From 2-02-FULL-45-10 sp046590235 (GTDB lineage Bacteria; Patescibacteriota; Patescibacteriia; Magasanikbacterales; GWA2-37-8), in NCBI GenBank assembly GCA_046590235.1, contig JBKJTY010000026.1:1-40945 (forward strand): DNA of 40,945 nucleotides, read 5' to 3'. The translations under genes and the position numbers were made by a program. Positions 24,890-32,901 of the stretch are shown here, in pieces; the first letter of the stretch is position 1, and each line of letters starts with the position of its first letter. A model generated the notes under the pieces. The model was not told where the DNA came from and did no database searches. It was given only the letters and a program-made list of their open reading frames with translations.

Positions 24890-27355
24890 ATGCAAGATAA
24901 ACTTGAATTACCACAAGGAGATGTTGGGATGTTGACCCCGGCGCCAATCGTTGATGAAGTCCGAAAATCATATTTGGAATACGCCATGAGCGTTATCGTT
25001 TCACGTGCCTTACCAGATGTCCGAGATGGTTTAAAGCCTGTTCACCGCCGTATTTTATATGCGATGTGGACCATGGGCTTGCGCCATAGCTCCCGTTTCC
25101 GTAAATCAGCACACGTGGTCGGTGAAGTGATGGCAAAATACCACCCGCACGGCGATTCCTCCATTTACGACTCTATGGTTCGTATGGCACAGGAATTTTC
25201 CATGCGCCACCAGCTCGTTGATGGCCAAGGTAACTTCGGTTCCATGGACGGCGACTCTGCAGCGGCCTATCGTTATACTGAAGCCCGCCTCAAATCGATT
25301 GCTGAAGAAATGCTCTTCGACATCGAAAAAAACACTGTTAAATTTACACCGAACTACGACGGCTCACATCAAGAACCTTCTGCTTTGCCAACCAAACTAC
25401 CAAACTTGCTCTTAAACGGCACTATGGGTATCGCTGTTGGTATGGCGACATCCATTGCTCCGCACAATTTAAATGAACTTTGTGATGCCATCATTCAATT
25501 AGTTGAAAGTCCAAAAACATCTGTTGAAGAAATTTGTGAGATCATTAAAGGACCTGACTTCCCTACTGGTGGTATCATCTACGGCAAAAAAGATATTGCC
25601 GCAGCATACGCTACCGGTAAAGGTGGTGTAGTTATTCGTGCAAAAGCTGATATCCATGAAAATAAAAATGGATCTTTTCAAATCATCGTTACTGAAGTTC
25701 CATATCAAATCAACAAAGCAACTTTGCTCGAAAAAATTGCTGACTTAGTAGGTGAGAAGAAAATTGAAGGCATCAAAGACTTACGTGACGAATCCAACAA
25801 AGATGGTGTTCGCGTTGTTGTTGATTTGAAAAAAGATGCCTATCCAAAAAAAGTTTTAAACCAACTTTTCAATTTAACTGAACTCCAAACCACGTTCCAC
25901 TTCAACATGTTGGCTTTGGTAGACGGTATCCAACCTCGCGTTTTGAACATCAAGAACATTCTCGATGAATTTATCAAACACCGCCAGGTCGTTATTCGCC
26001 GCCGCACCGAATTTGATCTTGAAAAAGCAAAAGATCGCGCCCACATTTTAGAAGGCTTGCAAATGGCGCTTGATAAAATTGATTTAGTTATCAAAACCAT
26101 CCGCGCTTCTAAAGATAAGGAAGAAGCAAAGGTTAATTTGATCGAAAAATTCAAATTCTCCGAACGTCAAGCAACTGCTATCTTGGAAATGCGCTTGCAA
26201 CAACTCGCTAACCTTGAAGCGCAGAAGATTGAAGATGAATTAAAAGAAAAGAAAGCGATCATTAAAGAACTTGAATCCATTCTCGCTTCTGAAGCAAAAA
26301 TTTTCAGCATCATTAAATCTGAAACTGCTGAAATCAAAGAAAAATACGGCGAAGACCGCCGCACACAAATCATTGCTCACGGCGTGAAAGAATTCACTAC
26401 CGAAGATTTGATTCCAAACGAACCAACTGTAGTCATGACGACTACCGATGGTTATATCAAGCGTTTACCACCAGACACCTTCAAACAACAATCTCGTGGC
26501 GGTAAAGGTGTTATCGGCGTTACTACTCGGGAAGAAGAATCAGTTGACCAACTCATCACCACCAACACACATGACAACATGCTCTTCTTCACCAACCGTG
26601 GTCGCGTCTTCCAATTAATGGCCTACGACATTCCACAGGGCAGCCGCACCGCAAAAGGCCAAGCCTTGGTGAACTTCCTACAGCTTGCTCCAAACGAAAA
26701 GATCACCGCACTTCTCCCAATGAGCGCTGTCGAGGAAAATAAATTCTTGATCATGGCTACTACTAAAGGTAACATCAAGAAAACACCGCTCGAAGACTTC
26801 GCCAATGTTCGCCGCAGCGGTCTCATCGCTATCAAACTCAAAAATGACGACAACCTTGAATGGGTCAAACCATCAACTGGCAACTACGAAGTTATGATAG
26901 CCACCAAAGCAGGGCAAGCAATTCGCTTCAAAGAAAAAGATGTCCGCCCAATGGGTCGTACAGCCAGCGGTGTCCGCGGCATGCGCCTCAAATCCGATGA
27001 TATCGTGATCGGCATGGACATTGTTGATCCAAAAGATGTTGGTCTAGAGTTCCTTACTATCGGTGAAAACGGTGTTGGTAAACGCACTGAGCTCGATGAA
27101 TATAAAGTCCAGGGTCGTGGCGGCAGCGGTATCAAAACTGCAGACGTTACCAAAAAGACTGGTGGCATCATCTATGCTAAAGTTATCAACAAAGCCGAAA
27201 CTGACGAACATGATCTCATGATGATGTCGGCCAAAGGTCAGGTCATTCGCCTACCATTTAAATCCATTAACACTTCAGGCCGAGCCACACAGGGTGTTCG
27301 CCTCATGCGATTTAAAGAAGATGGTGATATCGTTGCTGGTGTAACAATTCTCTAA
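24890..27355 (+). CDS. gyrA: DNA gyrase subunit A
   Basis: This is the cleavage and religation subunit of gyrase. The 821-residue protein has the catalytic tyrosine in AAAYRYTEARL (Y129) and the quinolone region HPHGDSSIYDSM, with Ser90 and Asp94 at the positions of E. coli Ser83 and Asp87, so no classical resistance change is seen. A coiled-coil arm follows near 380-480. The C-terminal beta-pinwheel carries the GyrA box QSRGGKG, which separates gyrase from topoisomerase IV. The ATG at 24890 lacks an SD; an in-frame ATG 13 codons later (MLTPAPIVDEV) is a possible alternative start. gyrB is not in the window. Confidence 0.97.
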   Translation: MQDKLELPQGDVGMLTPAPIVDEVRKSYLEYAMSVIVSRALPDVRDGLKPVHRRILYAMWTMGLRHSSRFRKSAHVVGEVMAKYHPHGDSSIYDSMVRMAQEFSMRHQLVDGQGNFGSMDGDSAAAYRYTEARLKSIAEEMLFDIEKNTVKFTPNYDGSHQEPSALPTKLPNLLLNGTMGIAVGMATSIAPHNLNELCDAIIQLVESPKTSVEEICEIIKGPDFPTGGIIYGKKDIAAAYATGKGGVVIRAKADIHENKNGSFQIIVTEVPYQINKATLLEKIADLVGEKKIEGIKDLRDESNKDGVRVVVDLKKDAYPKKVLNQLFNLTELQTTFHFNMLALVDGIQPRVLNIKNILDEFIKHRQVVIRRRTEFDLEKAKDRAHILEGLQMALDKIDLVIKTIRASKDKEEAKVNLIEKFKFSERQATAILEMRLQQLANLEAQKIEDELKEKKAIIKELESILASEAKIFSIIKSETAEIKEKYGEDRRTQIIAHGVKEFTTEDLIPNEPTVVMTTTDGYIKRLPPDTFKQQSRGGKGVIGVTTREEESVDQLITTNTHDNMLFFTNRGRVFQLMAYDIPQGSRTAKGQALVNFLQLAPNEKITALLPMSAVEENKFLIMATTKGNIKKTPLEDFANVRRSGLIAIKLKNDDNLEWVKPSTGNYEVMIATKAGQAIRFKEKDVRPMGRTASGVRGMRLKSDDIVIGMDIVDPKDVGLEFLTIGENGVGKRTELDEYKVQGRGGSGIKTADVTKKTGGIIYAKVINKAETDEHDLMMMSAKGQVIRLPFKSINTSGRATQGVRLMRFKEDGDIVAGVTIL

Positions 27356-27362
27356 GAAAACA

Positions 27363-27393
27363 AAAAGACCAGCCTCAAAGCTGGTCTTTTTTT
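27363..27393. terminator. Bidirectional terminator between gyrA and transketolase
   Basis: AAGACCAGC (27365-27373) pairs with GCTGGTCTT (27380-27388), with A-runs and T-runs on both sides. It can stop both converging transcripts. Confidence 0.9.
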
Positions 27394-27397
27394 ACCT

Positions 27398-27427
27398 GTC
27401 ATTCCCGCGAAGGCGGGAATCCAGGAT
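27398..27427. repeat. TGTCATTCCCGC-type palindromic repeat, copy 2
   Basis: TGTCATTCCCGCGAAGGCGG then GAATCCAGGA. The arms ATTCCCGC and GCGGGAAT pair. It lies between the terminator and the transketolase stop. Confidence 0.85.
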
Positions 27428-27434
27428 ACATTCA

Positions 27435-29291
27435 TTAAACAATCATTTTTTTAACTCGCTCCACAATCGCGTACGCGTCAATTTCTTCAAAAGCCAACAA
27501 CTCATCACGCGTACCACTCTGTGGCAAATGACGAACAGCGAGGCTCTCAATTCGAACAGTGGAATCTTTAAGAGCACTTCGAACAGCTTCAGCGATACCA
27601 CCCTCTGCAAAATGATCCTCAACCACGATAATGCCTTTGGTTTCACGAGACGCCTTTTCAAGCACCTGAACATCAACCGGTTTAATACTATAAAGATCAA
27701 CGACTCGAACAGTTATGCCCCGCTCTTTCAAAGCATCGCATGCTTTTAATGCTTCATGCAAAGTAATACCAGCACCAATGATAGTAACTTGATCCTCAGC
27801 ACTTGCGCGCAATGTCTTACTACCGCCGATTACAAATTGTTCATTAGCGTGATAAATAACCGGGGTTTCACTGCGAGTAGTCCGAATATACACATTACCG
27901 TGATATGTCGCAGAGAGAGCCACCAATTTTTCAGTTGATGGCGCATCAGACGGATAGAGCACAACACTACCAAGCAACGATCTAAAAAGAGAAATATCTT
28001 CTAAACCCATTTGCGAAGCACCGTCTTCTCCAATAGAAACACCGGCATGTGAACCAACAAATTTAATATTCGCGTCAGCATATTGACACATACGAATTTG
28101 ATCGTGCGCGCGAGAAAAAAATGCTGCAAAAGTTGAAACAAATGGTATTTTACCGCGGCGTGACAACCCAAGCGCAACACCAACCATATTTTGCTCGGCA
28201 ATATACATTTCAAAAAAATGTTTTTCACATTCTTTTTTAAATGTTTCCGCCCCCGTTGAATTACTTGTCTCAGCGTCAAGCACTACCATGTTCTGGTGAT
28301 GAGGAAATATTTGCACCAAAGCTTCCCCATACGCTTTGCGAGTTGCCACTTTTGCACCAATCGGATAAACCGAAGCCGGTCTAGCGTGATGATGGTGCTC
28401 CATTGCTTCACCGTGCATTTTAATATGTTTTTTTGTAATATGTTGTTCCGGAACCATTCCACGCAAAGTACGATTTACTTCGCCAAGTTCATGCAAAGCC
28501 TTTCCATATTCTTCCTGGTTCATAGCACGACCATGCCAACCTTCTTTATTTTCAGTGAACGAAATTCCTTTACCCTTAACTGTTTTTGCAATGATCATTA
28601 CCGGCTGCTTAGCAGTCATTGCTTTAGTATAAGCCGCGGCAATCTCACGAATATCATGACCATCAACCACAATCGTTTTCCAACCAAAAGCCCAAGCTTT
28701 GCGTTCGTGTTCGGCAACTCGCCAGCCTGACATAGTTTCGCCGCGCTGACCTAAACGATTAACATCAACAATCGCCACCAAATTATCCAGCTTATAATGC
28801 GCGGCTACCTGCATTGCTTCATAATTTGAACCCTCGGCCATCTCACTGTCCCCTAACAAGACAAATGTTTTATACGGCAAATTATCTAAATACTTAGCCG
28901 CAAGCGCCATACCAACACCGATAGATAAACCCTGTCCCAACGAACCTGTTGGAGCTTCTGTATAAGGAAAACGGAGAGTCGGGTGTCCTTCTAGTCGGCT
29001 ACCGAACTTACGCAAAGTTAATAATTCTTCCTCAGTCACCGCACCGGCTGCAGCATACAAAGAATAAAACAAAGGCGAAGCATGACCTTTAGAAAAAATA
29101 AGTCGATCATTAGCCTTGTCGTTTGGATTTTTTAAATTAGCATGGAAAAATCCAAAAAATAAAGTTGTCATGAGCTCGGTCGCGGAAAAAGATGACGTCA
29201 CATGCCCCGAACCAGCAGCGGTGGTAGAACGAATAATAAAATAGCGAATCAATTTTGCCAATTCCGCTATTTTTTTGCGATCAATATGCAT
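27435..29291 (-). CDS. tkt: Transketolase
   Basis: This TPP enzyme moves two-carbon units between sugar phosphates in the non-oxidative pentose phosphate route. The single 618-residue chain has all three domains. The N-terminal part has GSGHVTSSFSATEL, the TPP motif GDSEMAEGSNYEAMQV...VDVN, and GHDIREI. The middle domain holds the catalytic-type glutamate region FEMYIAEQNMVGVALGL. The C-terminal domain ends with IIVVEDHFAEGGIAEAV. It is a little shorter than E. coli TktA (663), as in the archaeal and CPR type. In CPR genomes it typically feeds ribose-5-phosphate and glycolytic intermediates. It lies downstream of the aminotransferase, separated by a repeat pair. Confidence 0.94.
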   Translation of the reverse strand: MHIDRKKIAELAKLIRYFIIRSTTAAGSGHVTSSFSATELMTTLFFGFFHANLKNPNDKANDRLIFSKGHASPLFYSLYAAAGAVTEEELLTLRKFGSRLEGHPTLRFPYTEAPTGSLGQGLSIGVGMALAAKYLDNLPYKTFVLLGDSEMAEGSNYEAMQVAAHYKLDNLVAIVDVNRLGQRGETMSGWRVAEHERKAWAFGWKTIVVDGHDIREIAAAYTKAMTAKQPVMIIAKTVKGKGISFTENKEGWHGRAMNQEEYGKALHELGEVNRTLRGMVPEQHITKKHIKMHGEAMEHHHHARPASVYPIGAKVATRKAYGEALVQIFPHHQNMVVLDAETSNSTGAETFKKECEKHFFEMYIAEQNMVGVALGLSRRGKIPFVSTFAAFFSRAHDQIRMCQYADANIKFVGSHAGVSIGEDGASQMGLEDISLFRSLLGSVVLYPSDAPSTEKLVALSATYHGNVYIRTTRSETPVIYHANEQFVIGGSKTLRASAEDQVTIIGAGITLHEALKACDALKERGITVRVVDLYSIKPVDVQVLEKASRETKGIIVVEDHFAEGGIAEAVRSALKDSTVRIESLAVRHLPQSGTRDELLAFEEIDAYAIVERVKKMIV

Positions 29292-29301
29292 AGAATGCGT
29301 G

Positions 29302-29374
29302 TGTCATTCCCGCGTAGGCGGGAATCCAGGATACTACGTTGGGTGTCCTGGATCCCCGTCTTCACGGGGATGAC
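29302..29374. repeat. Inverted pair of TGTCATTCCCGC-type repeats forming a 73-nt hairpin
   Basis: One copy (29302-29332, TGTCATTCCCGCGTAGGCGG...) faces a second, diverged copy in reverse orientation (29344-29374, ending GGGGATGACA). The outer arms TGTCAT...ATCCAGGA and TCCTGGAT...ATGACA pair. It occupies nearly all of the 86 bases between the aminotransferase and transketolase genes. Confidence 0.85.
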
Positions 29375-29377
29375 AAA

Positions 29378-30541
29378 TTAATGTTGTAAATAATTATAAA
29401 GTGCCTGCACCGCCGACTTAAGTTCTATTTCTGTGTCACCGAACGACATACGAACATACCCTTCTTTTCCAAACGCACTACCCGGAACCATCGCTACATT
29501 CCCTTCTGCCAAAACACGCTTACAAAATACTGCAGAATCCTGCTCCTGCACTCCTAAATTTTTTAATGAAATAAACTGGTACAAACCGGCACCAACGGGC
29601 TTACAGTTAAAACCAAATTGCTGTTGCAAAGCTTGAGTCAGAGCATTCCTACGACCAATTAATGCTGTTTTTGTAGCTAGCACGACCTCTTTAGCCTGCG
29701 TGAAAGCTCCTACAGCAGCCCACTGGCTAATACTCGATGTTCCAGTTGTGCTCTGGCTCTGTAACATACTAAGTACTTTAATTAACTCGACTGGCGCAAA
29801 GACAAAACCAACACGCCATCCTGTCATCGCAAAATGTTTAGAGCAACTTTGGATAACAATTACACGGTCTTGGTACTCAGGAAACGAACCACATGATACA
29901 AACACACTATTGTCATACATGAGCCCACTATAGACTTCGTCTGACACCACAATAATATTGTGCTTCTTTGCCAAAGCTAGAATAGCCACAAGATCATCGC
30001 GAGTGTAAAGCGTACCTGTCGGATTTCCTGCATTATTTAAAAAGAGCATTTTTGTTTTTTTGGTAAAACTTTCTTCCAATTTTTCTAAAGACACTTTCCA
30101 ATCATTTTCTTCCTCAGTTTCAACAACGACTGGATTACCACCAAACAGCTGAACAATACCAGCATATGAAACCCAGTACGGCGCAATCATGACCGCCTCA
30201 TCACCCAGTTCGAGCAGTGCTTGGCACACCGCATAAATACCAAATTTTCCACCACACGTTACAATTGTTTGTTCTCGCGTATAATTAGTTTGATACAGCG
30301 TGTTCACCCAAGCCGCAGCAGCATCACGAAGCTCAGGAATACCAGCCACTGGCGGATATCTTGTCTTACCTGCCTGCATTGCCGCAATCGCTGCTTCATT
30401 TATCGCGGGATGCATTGGGATCATCGGTTCTCCCGCACTTAAATTATAAACACGTTCACCCCGAGATTTTTTCTCGAGGGCAAGTGAATTCATAACAACA
30501 GTCGCGGAGGCCTCCACCCGCATGAATGGTGAAAATTGCAT
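29378..30541 (-). CDS. Class I/II pyridoxal-phosphate aminotransferase (aspartate aminotransferase-like)
   Basis: The 387 residues follow fold type I. LSAGEPMIPMHPAI lies near the start, then VTCGGKFGIYAVCQALLELG with the phosphate-binding region, NNAGNPTGTLYT, VSDEVYSGLMYD, and the PLP lysine in SCSKHFAMTGWRVGF. The C-terminal arginine region reads VRMSFGDTE. This matches the AspC/PatA group that transaminates aspartate or aromatic acids with 2-oxoglutarate. The substrate is not certain. The gene heads the unit that ends with transketolase and has no SD. Confidence 0.92.
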   Translation of the reverse strand: MQFSPFMRVEASATVVMNSLALEKKSRGERVYNLSAGEPMIPMHPAINEAAIAAMQAGKTRYPPVAGIPELRDAAAAWVNTLYQTNYTREQTIVTCGGKFGIYAVCQALLELGDEAVMIAPYWVSYAGIVQLFGGNPVVVETEEENDWKVSLEKLEESFTKKTKMLFLNNAGNPTGTLYTRDDLVAILALAKKHNIIVVSDEVYSGLMYDNSVFVSCGSFPEYQDRVIVIQSCSKHFAMTGWRVGFVFAPVELIKVLSMLQSQSTTGTSSISQWAAVGAFTQAKEVVLATKTALIGRRNALTQALQQQFGFNCKPVGAGLYQFISLKNLGVQEQDSAVFCKRVLAEGNVAMVPGSAFGKEGYVRMSFGDTEIELKSAVQALYNYLQH

Positions 30542-30570
30542 AACAATGTTTACCTATTCTATCATATAAA

Positions 30571-30596
30571 AAACCAAAAAACCACCAATTAGGTGG
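30571..30596 (-). terminator. Terminator of the rsmE-femAB-tRNA-Arg unit
   Basis: CCACC (30582-30586) pairs with GGTGG (30592-30596); two T-runs follow on the minus strand. It lies 8 bases after the tRNA gene. Confidence 0.8.
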
Positions 30597-30603
30597 CTCG
30601 TCG

Positions 30604-30675
30604 TGCTTTCATCAGGAATCGAACCTGAACTTCCAGCTTCGGAGGCTAGCGTCATATCCATTAGACTATGAAAGC
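30604..30675 (-). tRNA. tRNA-Arg(CCG)
   Basis: A 72-nt cloverleaf on the minus strand. The acceptor GCTTTCA pairs with TGAAAGC, and the discriminator is A. The D stem is GTCT, the anticodon stem CTAGC/GCTGG encloses the loop CTCCGAA with anticodon CCG, and the T arm is TCAGG TTCGATT CCTGA. CCA is not encoded. It begins one base after the stop of the FemAB-like gene, so it must be cut from that transcript. Confidence 0.95.
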
Positions 30676-30676
30676 A

Positions 30677-31651
30677 TTACACCAAACGTCTAAGTGCGCG
30701 AAAAGTGTTATACACCTTATACTTAAACGGTGAGATAAGTAAATCAAATGTCCCCGATCGCTGCTCCACTCGTCCACCAAAGCCAAGCTTAAAACGAGTT
30801 ACACCTGCATACTGATGTTTTTCATCATATACATATTCCCCATCATTGTATTCGCCTGGAGCAATACCAAAAAAATCATATCGTAAATATCCTAAGCGTT
30901 TCGCAAGTCGAATACCTTCCCACTGCAATAGCTGTGGCGCCATATATTGTCGGAATTCGTAATCTGATGCGCCAAACAGATAAGTAAACGTCGCACCAAA
31001 TCCAACAAAAATAGCCGTGGCAGCAACTTTACCTTCCACCATTGCAGATAATTGCGTGATAAGTGGCGAAGCAAAAATTGCTTCATAATGCTTCTTTTCA
31101 TGCAACCGAAAACCATCACGCTCCCCTGTTGCACTCATTAATTTCCAAAAAGCATCCCAATTTTTCCCCTCAACAATCTGTACACCTTTTTTTTCAGCCA
31201 ACCGAACATTATATCGAGCTTTCGTATGCATTGCCGCTAGTATCTCATCTTCTGTTTTTACCAAATCAAGCACAGTTGTTGCGCGAGGATTAACATCATA
31301 CACCTTTTTAGCTGACAACTTTCCAAAAAACACATCGGTTGGTTCAACCCGCCAAAAAATACACTGTTTTTGTTTTAAAAAATTTACGATGACTGTATAA
31401 ACCGCTTCTGACTGTTCTTTCACCACTGGACCAGACGGACTAAACGCATAGCACCAACCAAATGGCAGCGACATATAACAAATAAGTGCTTGCGCTACCA
31501 CTCGCTCACCATCAATAACCTCTATTAGTTCTACTTTTTTTCCTTCACTTTCCAAAATACTAGCCCACTCCGCCGATTGCGTGAATGAAGCAAACAGCTC
31601 CTTAGTAAGGAGCTTGTTCCATAATACTTTTTCAGCAATACGCACTTGCAT
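30677..31651 (-). CDS. FemAB-family peptidyltransferase (GNAT fold), tRNA-dependent amino-acid adding type
   Basis: FemX-like enzymes take an amino acid from aminoacyl-tRNA and add it to the stem or cross-bridge of lipid-linked peptidoglycan precursors. The 324-residue protein shows the two-lobe GNAT pattern: FWRVEPTDVF, MHTKARYNVRLAEKKGVQI (typical K-x-R-x-N-x-x-x-A), then YLFGASDYEFRQYMAPQLL and a final YAGVTRFKLGFGG. The frame is open to 31702, but the ATG at 31651 follows the rsmE stop as TAA-T-ATG, the likely coupled start. It is followed immediately by a tRNA-Arg gene. The amino acid added is unknown. Confidence 0.87.
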   Translation of the reverse strand: MQVRIAEKVLWNKLLTKELFASFTQSAEWASILESEGKKVELIEVIDGERVVAQALICYMSLPFGWCYAFSPSGPVVKEQSEAVYTVIVNFLKQKQCIFWRVEPTDVFFGKLSAKKVYDVNPRATTVLDLVKTEDEILAAMHTKARYNVRLAEKKGVQIVEGKNWDAFWKLMSATGERDGFRLHEKKHYEAIFASPLITQLSAMVEGKVAATAIFVGFGATFTYLFGASDYEFRQYMAPQLLQWEGIRLAKRLGYLRYDFFGIAPGEYNDGEYVYDEKHQYAGVTRFKLGFGGRVEQRSGTFDLLISPFKYKVYNTFRALRRLV

Positions 31652-31652
31652 A

Positions 31653-32348
31653 TTATTGCTGTGCGGCAATATAACTCGCTGTAATTGCTGCTGTTTCACC
31701 ACGAAGCACGGTTGAGCCGAGCGATCGAGTTATACAACCTTTTTCCTTAGCAAACAACTGCTCAGCTTCTGTCCAACCACCCTCTGGACCAATAAACAAT
31801 CCAACATTTTTTGTTTTACCAATATCAGTAGAAAAGAATTGTGTATCAGAAAAATCAAAGAAAAAACGAATTTCATTATCTACATTTTCTTGCAGCACTT
31901 TTTTAAACGGAGTCGGTTCATCAATCGTTGGCAACATAACCCGGCCAGACTGTTCAGCTGCTTCAAGAATAATTTTTAACATACGATCACGATTCGTACC
32001 AAGCTTCACCGTACGTTCAGTAATGAGCGGAACAATTTTGGTAACTCCAACTTCCACTGCTTTTTGTACTAATAGTTCAAAGTGATCACGCTTTAAAACC
32101 GAACAATACAAAGTAATATTTCGCTTAGATTCAGTTTTACTTTCCCGACTTTCGAGCGCTCCAAGAACAACTGCTTTTTTATCAATTGAAGTAATCTCGC
32201 AAACTATCTCTGTCCCATCACCTGGAACAATGATAACTTGTTCAGAAGGCTGCAAATTTAAAACATCCCGAATTTGGTGAAGTTGATCACGGTTCGTGAT
32301 CGTCAGAAGTTCGGAATCTAATTCATGGTTAACAAAAAATCGATGCAT
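31653..32348 (-). CDS. rsmE: 16S rRNA (uridine-1498 N3)-methyltransferase RsmE
   Basis: It methylates U1498 in the decoding region of 16S rRNA. The 231-residue SPOUT protein has an N-terminal PUA-like part (MHRFFVNHE...QLHQIRDVLNL) and the knotted SAM site with KAVEVGVTKIVPLITERTV, GLFIGPEGGWTEAE and LGSTVLRGETAAITA. The promoter's -10 box ends 9 nt before the ATG. An AGGAG sequence sits in those 9 nt, but transcription should begin downstream of it, so it would not be in the mRNA. The FemAB-like gene follows one base after the stop. Confidence 0.94.
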   Translation of the reverse strand: MHRFFVNHELDSELLTITNRDQLHQIRDVLNLQPSEQVIIVPGDGTEIVCEITSIDKKAVVLGALESRESKTESKRNITLYCSVLKRDHFELLVQKAVEVGVTKIVPLITERTVKLGTNRDRMLKIILEAAEQSGRVMLPTIDEPTPFKKVLQENVDNEIRFFFDFSDTQFFSTDIGKTKNVGLFIGPEGGWTEAEQLFAKEKGCITRSLGSTVLRGETAAITASYIAAQQ

Positions 32349-32357
32349 AGTACTCCT

Positions 32358-32386
32358 AGTTTACTATGTCAAAACTACCGCGTCAA
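32358..32386 (-). promoter_or_regulatory. rsmE promoter, leaderless arrangement
   Basis: Minus-strand TTGACG, 17-nt spacer, TAAACT, then 9 nt to the ATG at 32348. Confidence 0.65.
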
Positions 32387-32454
32387 TTAAAAAACTCCCA
32401 GACGGGAGATTATGGGGTGGGAGCCGGAACGCGTAGTTTCGCATTCCGGCCCCC
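32387..32454 (-). terminator. Terminator of the cold-shock gene, two hairpins
   Basis: A long imperfect GC-rich stem (about 32418-32454, GCCGGAA/TTCCGGC) is followed on the minus strand by the intrinsic terminator CTCCC/GGGAG (32395-32399 with 32404-32408, loop of 4) and six T. The first hairpin may protect the mRNA 3' end. Confidence 0.8.
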
Positions 32455-32464
32455 ACAAATACTG

Positions 32465-32713
32465 TTAGCGACGCCAACTCTCGTCGCGCGTCGAATGAGT
32501 CGGAGCATCGCCGACCACCTTGACCTCGTTGGCCTGCGGACCTTTCGGACCCTGGCCAACCACGTACTCGACCACCTCGTTCTCGGTGAGCGAGCGAAAG
32601 CCCTCCTTCTGGATGGAAGTATGGTGGACAAAAACATCCTTTCCACCATCATCCGGCGCGATGAAACCAAAACCCTTCGCGTCGTTGAACCACTTTACCT
32701 TGCCGCGTGCCAT
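32465..32713 (-). CDS. Cold-shock domain protein (CspA family)
   Basis: This is a single-stranded nucleic-acid chaperone. The 82 residues carry RNP1 (KGFGFI) and RNP2 (VFVHH) in MARGKVKWFNDAKGFGFIAP; a short polar tail follows the beta barrel. The frame is open to 32746, but the ATG at 32713 has a strong SD (AAGGAGA) at ideal spacing and starts the conserved domain. The promoter is near-consensus, with a leader of about 70 nt. It is monocistronic and GC-rich compared with its neighbours, and it belongs to the SD-bearing group of genes in this window. Confidence 0.95.
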   Translation of the reverse strand: MARGKVKWFNDAKGFGFIAPDDGGKDVFVHHTSIQKEGFRSLTENEVVEYVVGQGPKGPQANEVKVVGDAPTHSTRDESWRR

Positions 32714-32790
32714 TGCCGTCTCCTTCTCAGAACCCCAGGTCACCATGACCCGGTATGCCTGCTCCTTTTACGGTAGCAAAGCAACAGCAA

Positions 32791-32819
32791 ATAGTACAAT
32801 CTAATGGCTTACTTGTCAA
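32791..32819 (-). promoter_or_regulatory. Promoter of the cold-shock gene
   Basis: Minus-strand TTGACA, 17-nt spacer, TACTAT. Leader of about 70 nt before the ATG at 32713. Confidence 0.8.
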
Positions 32820-32859
32820 TCCCACACTAGCTTTTTGAAGAAAAAACTACTGTTGGGAT

Positions 32860-32882
32860 GGGGAGCGTCTGAAGCGCTCCCC
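32860..32882 (-). terminator. Terminator of the 32902-33834 gene
   Basis: GGGGAGCG pairs with CGCTCCCC around a 7-nt loop. On the minus strand a six-T run follows about 12 bases later, so termination may be weak. Confidence 0.65.
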
Positions 32883-32901
32883 GAAGTCCCTCCTTTTCCT
32901 T

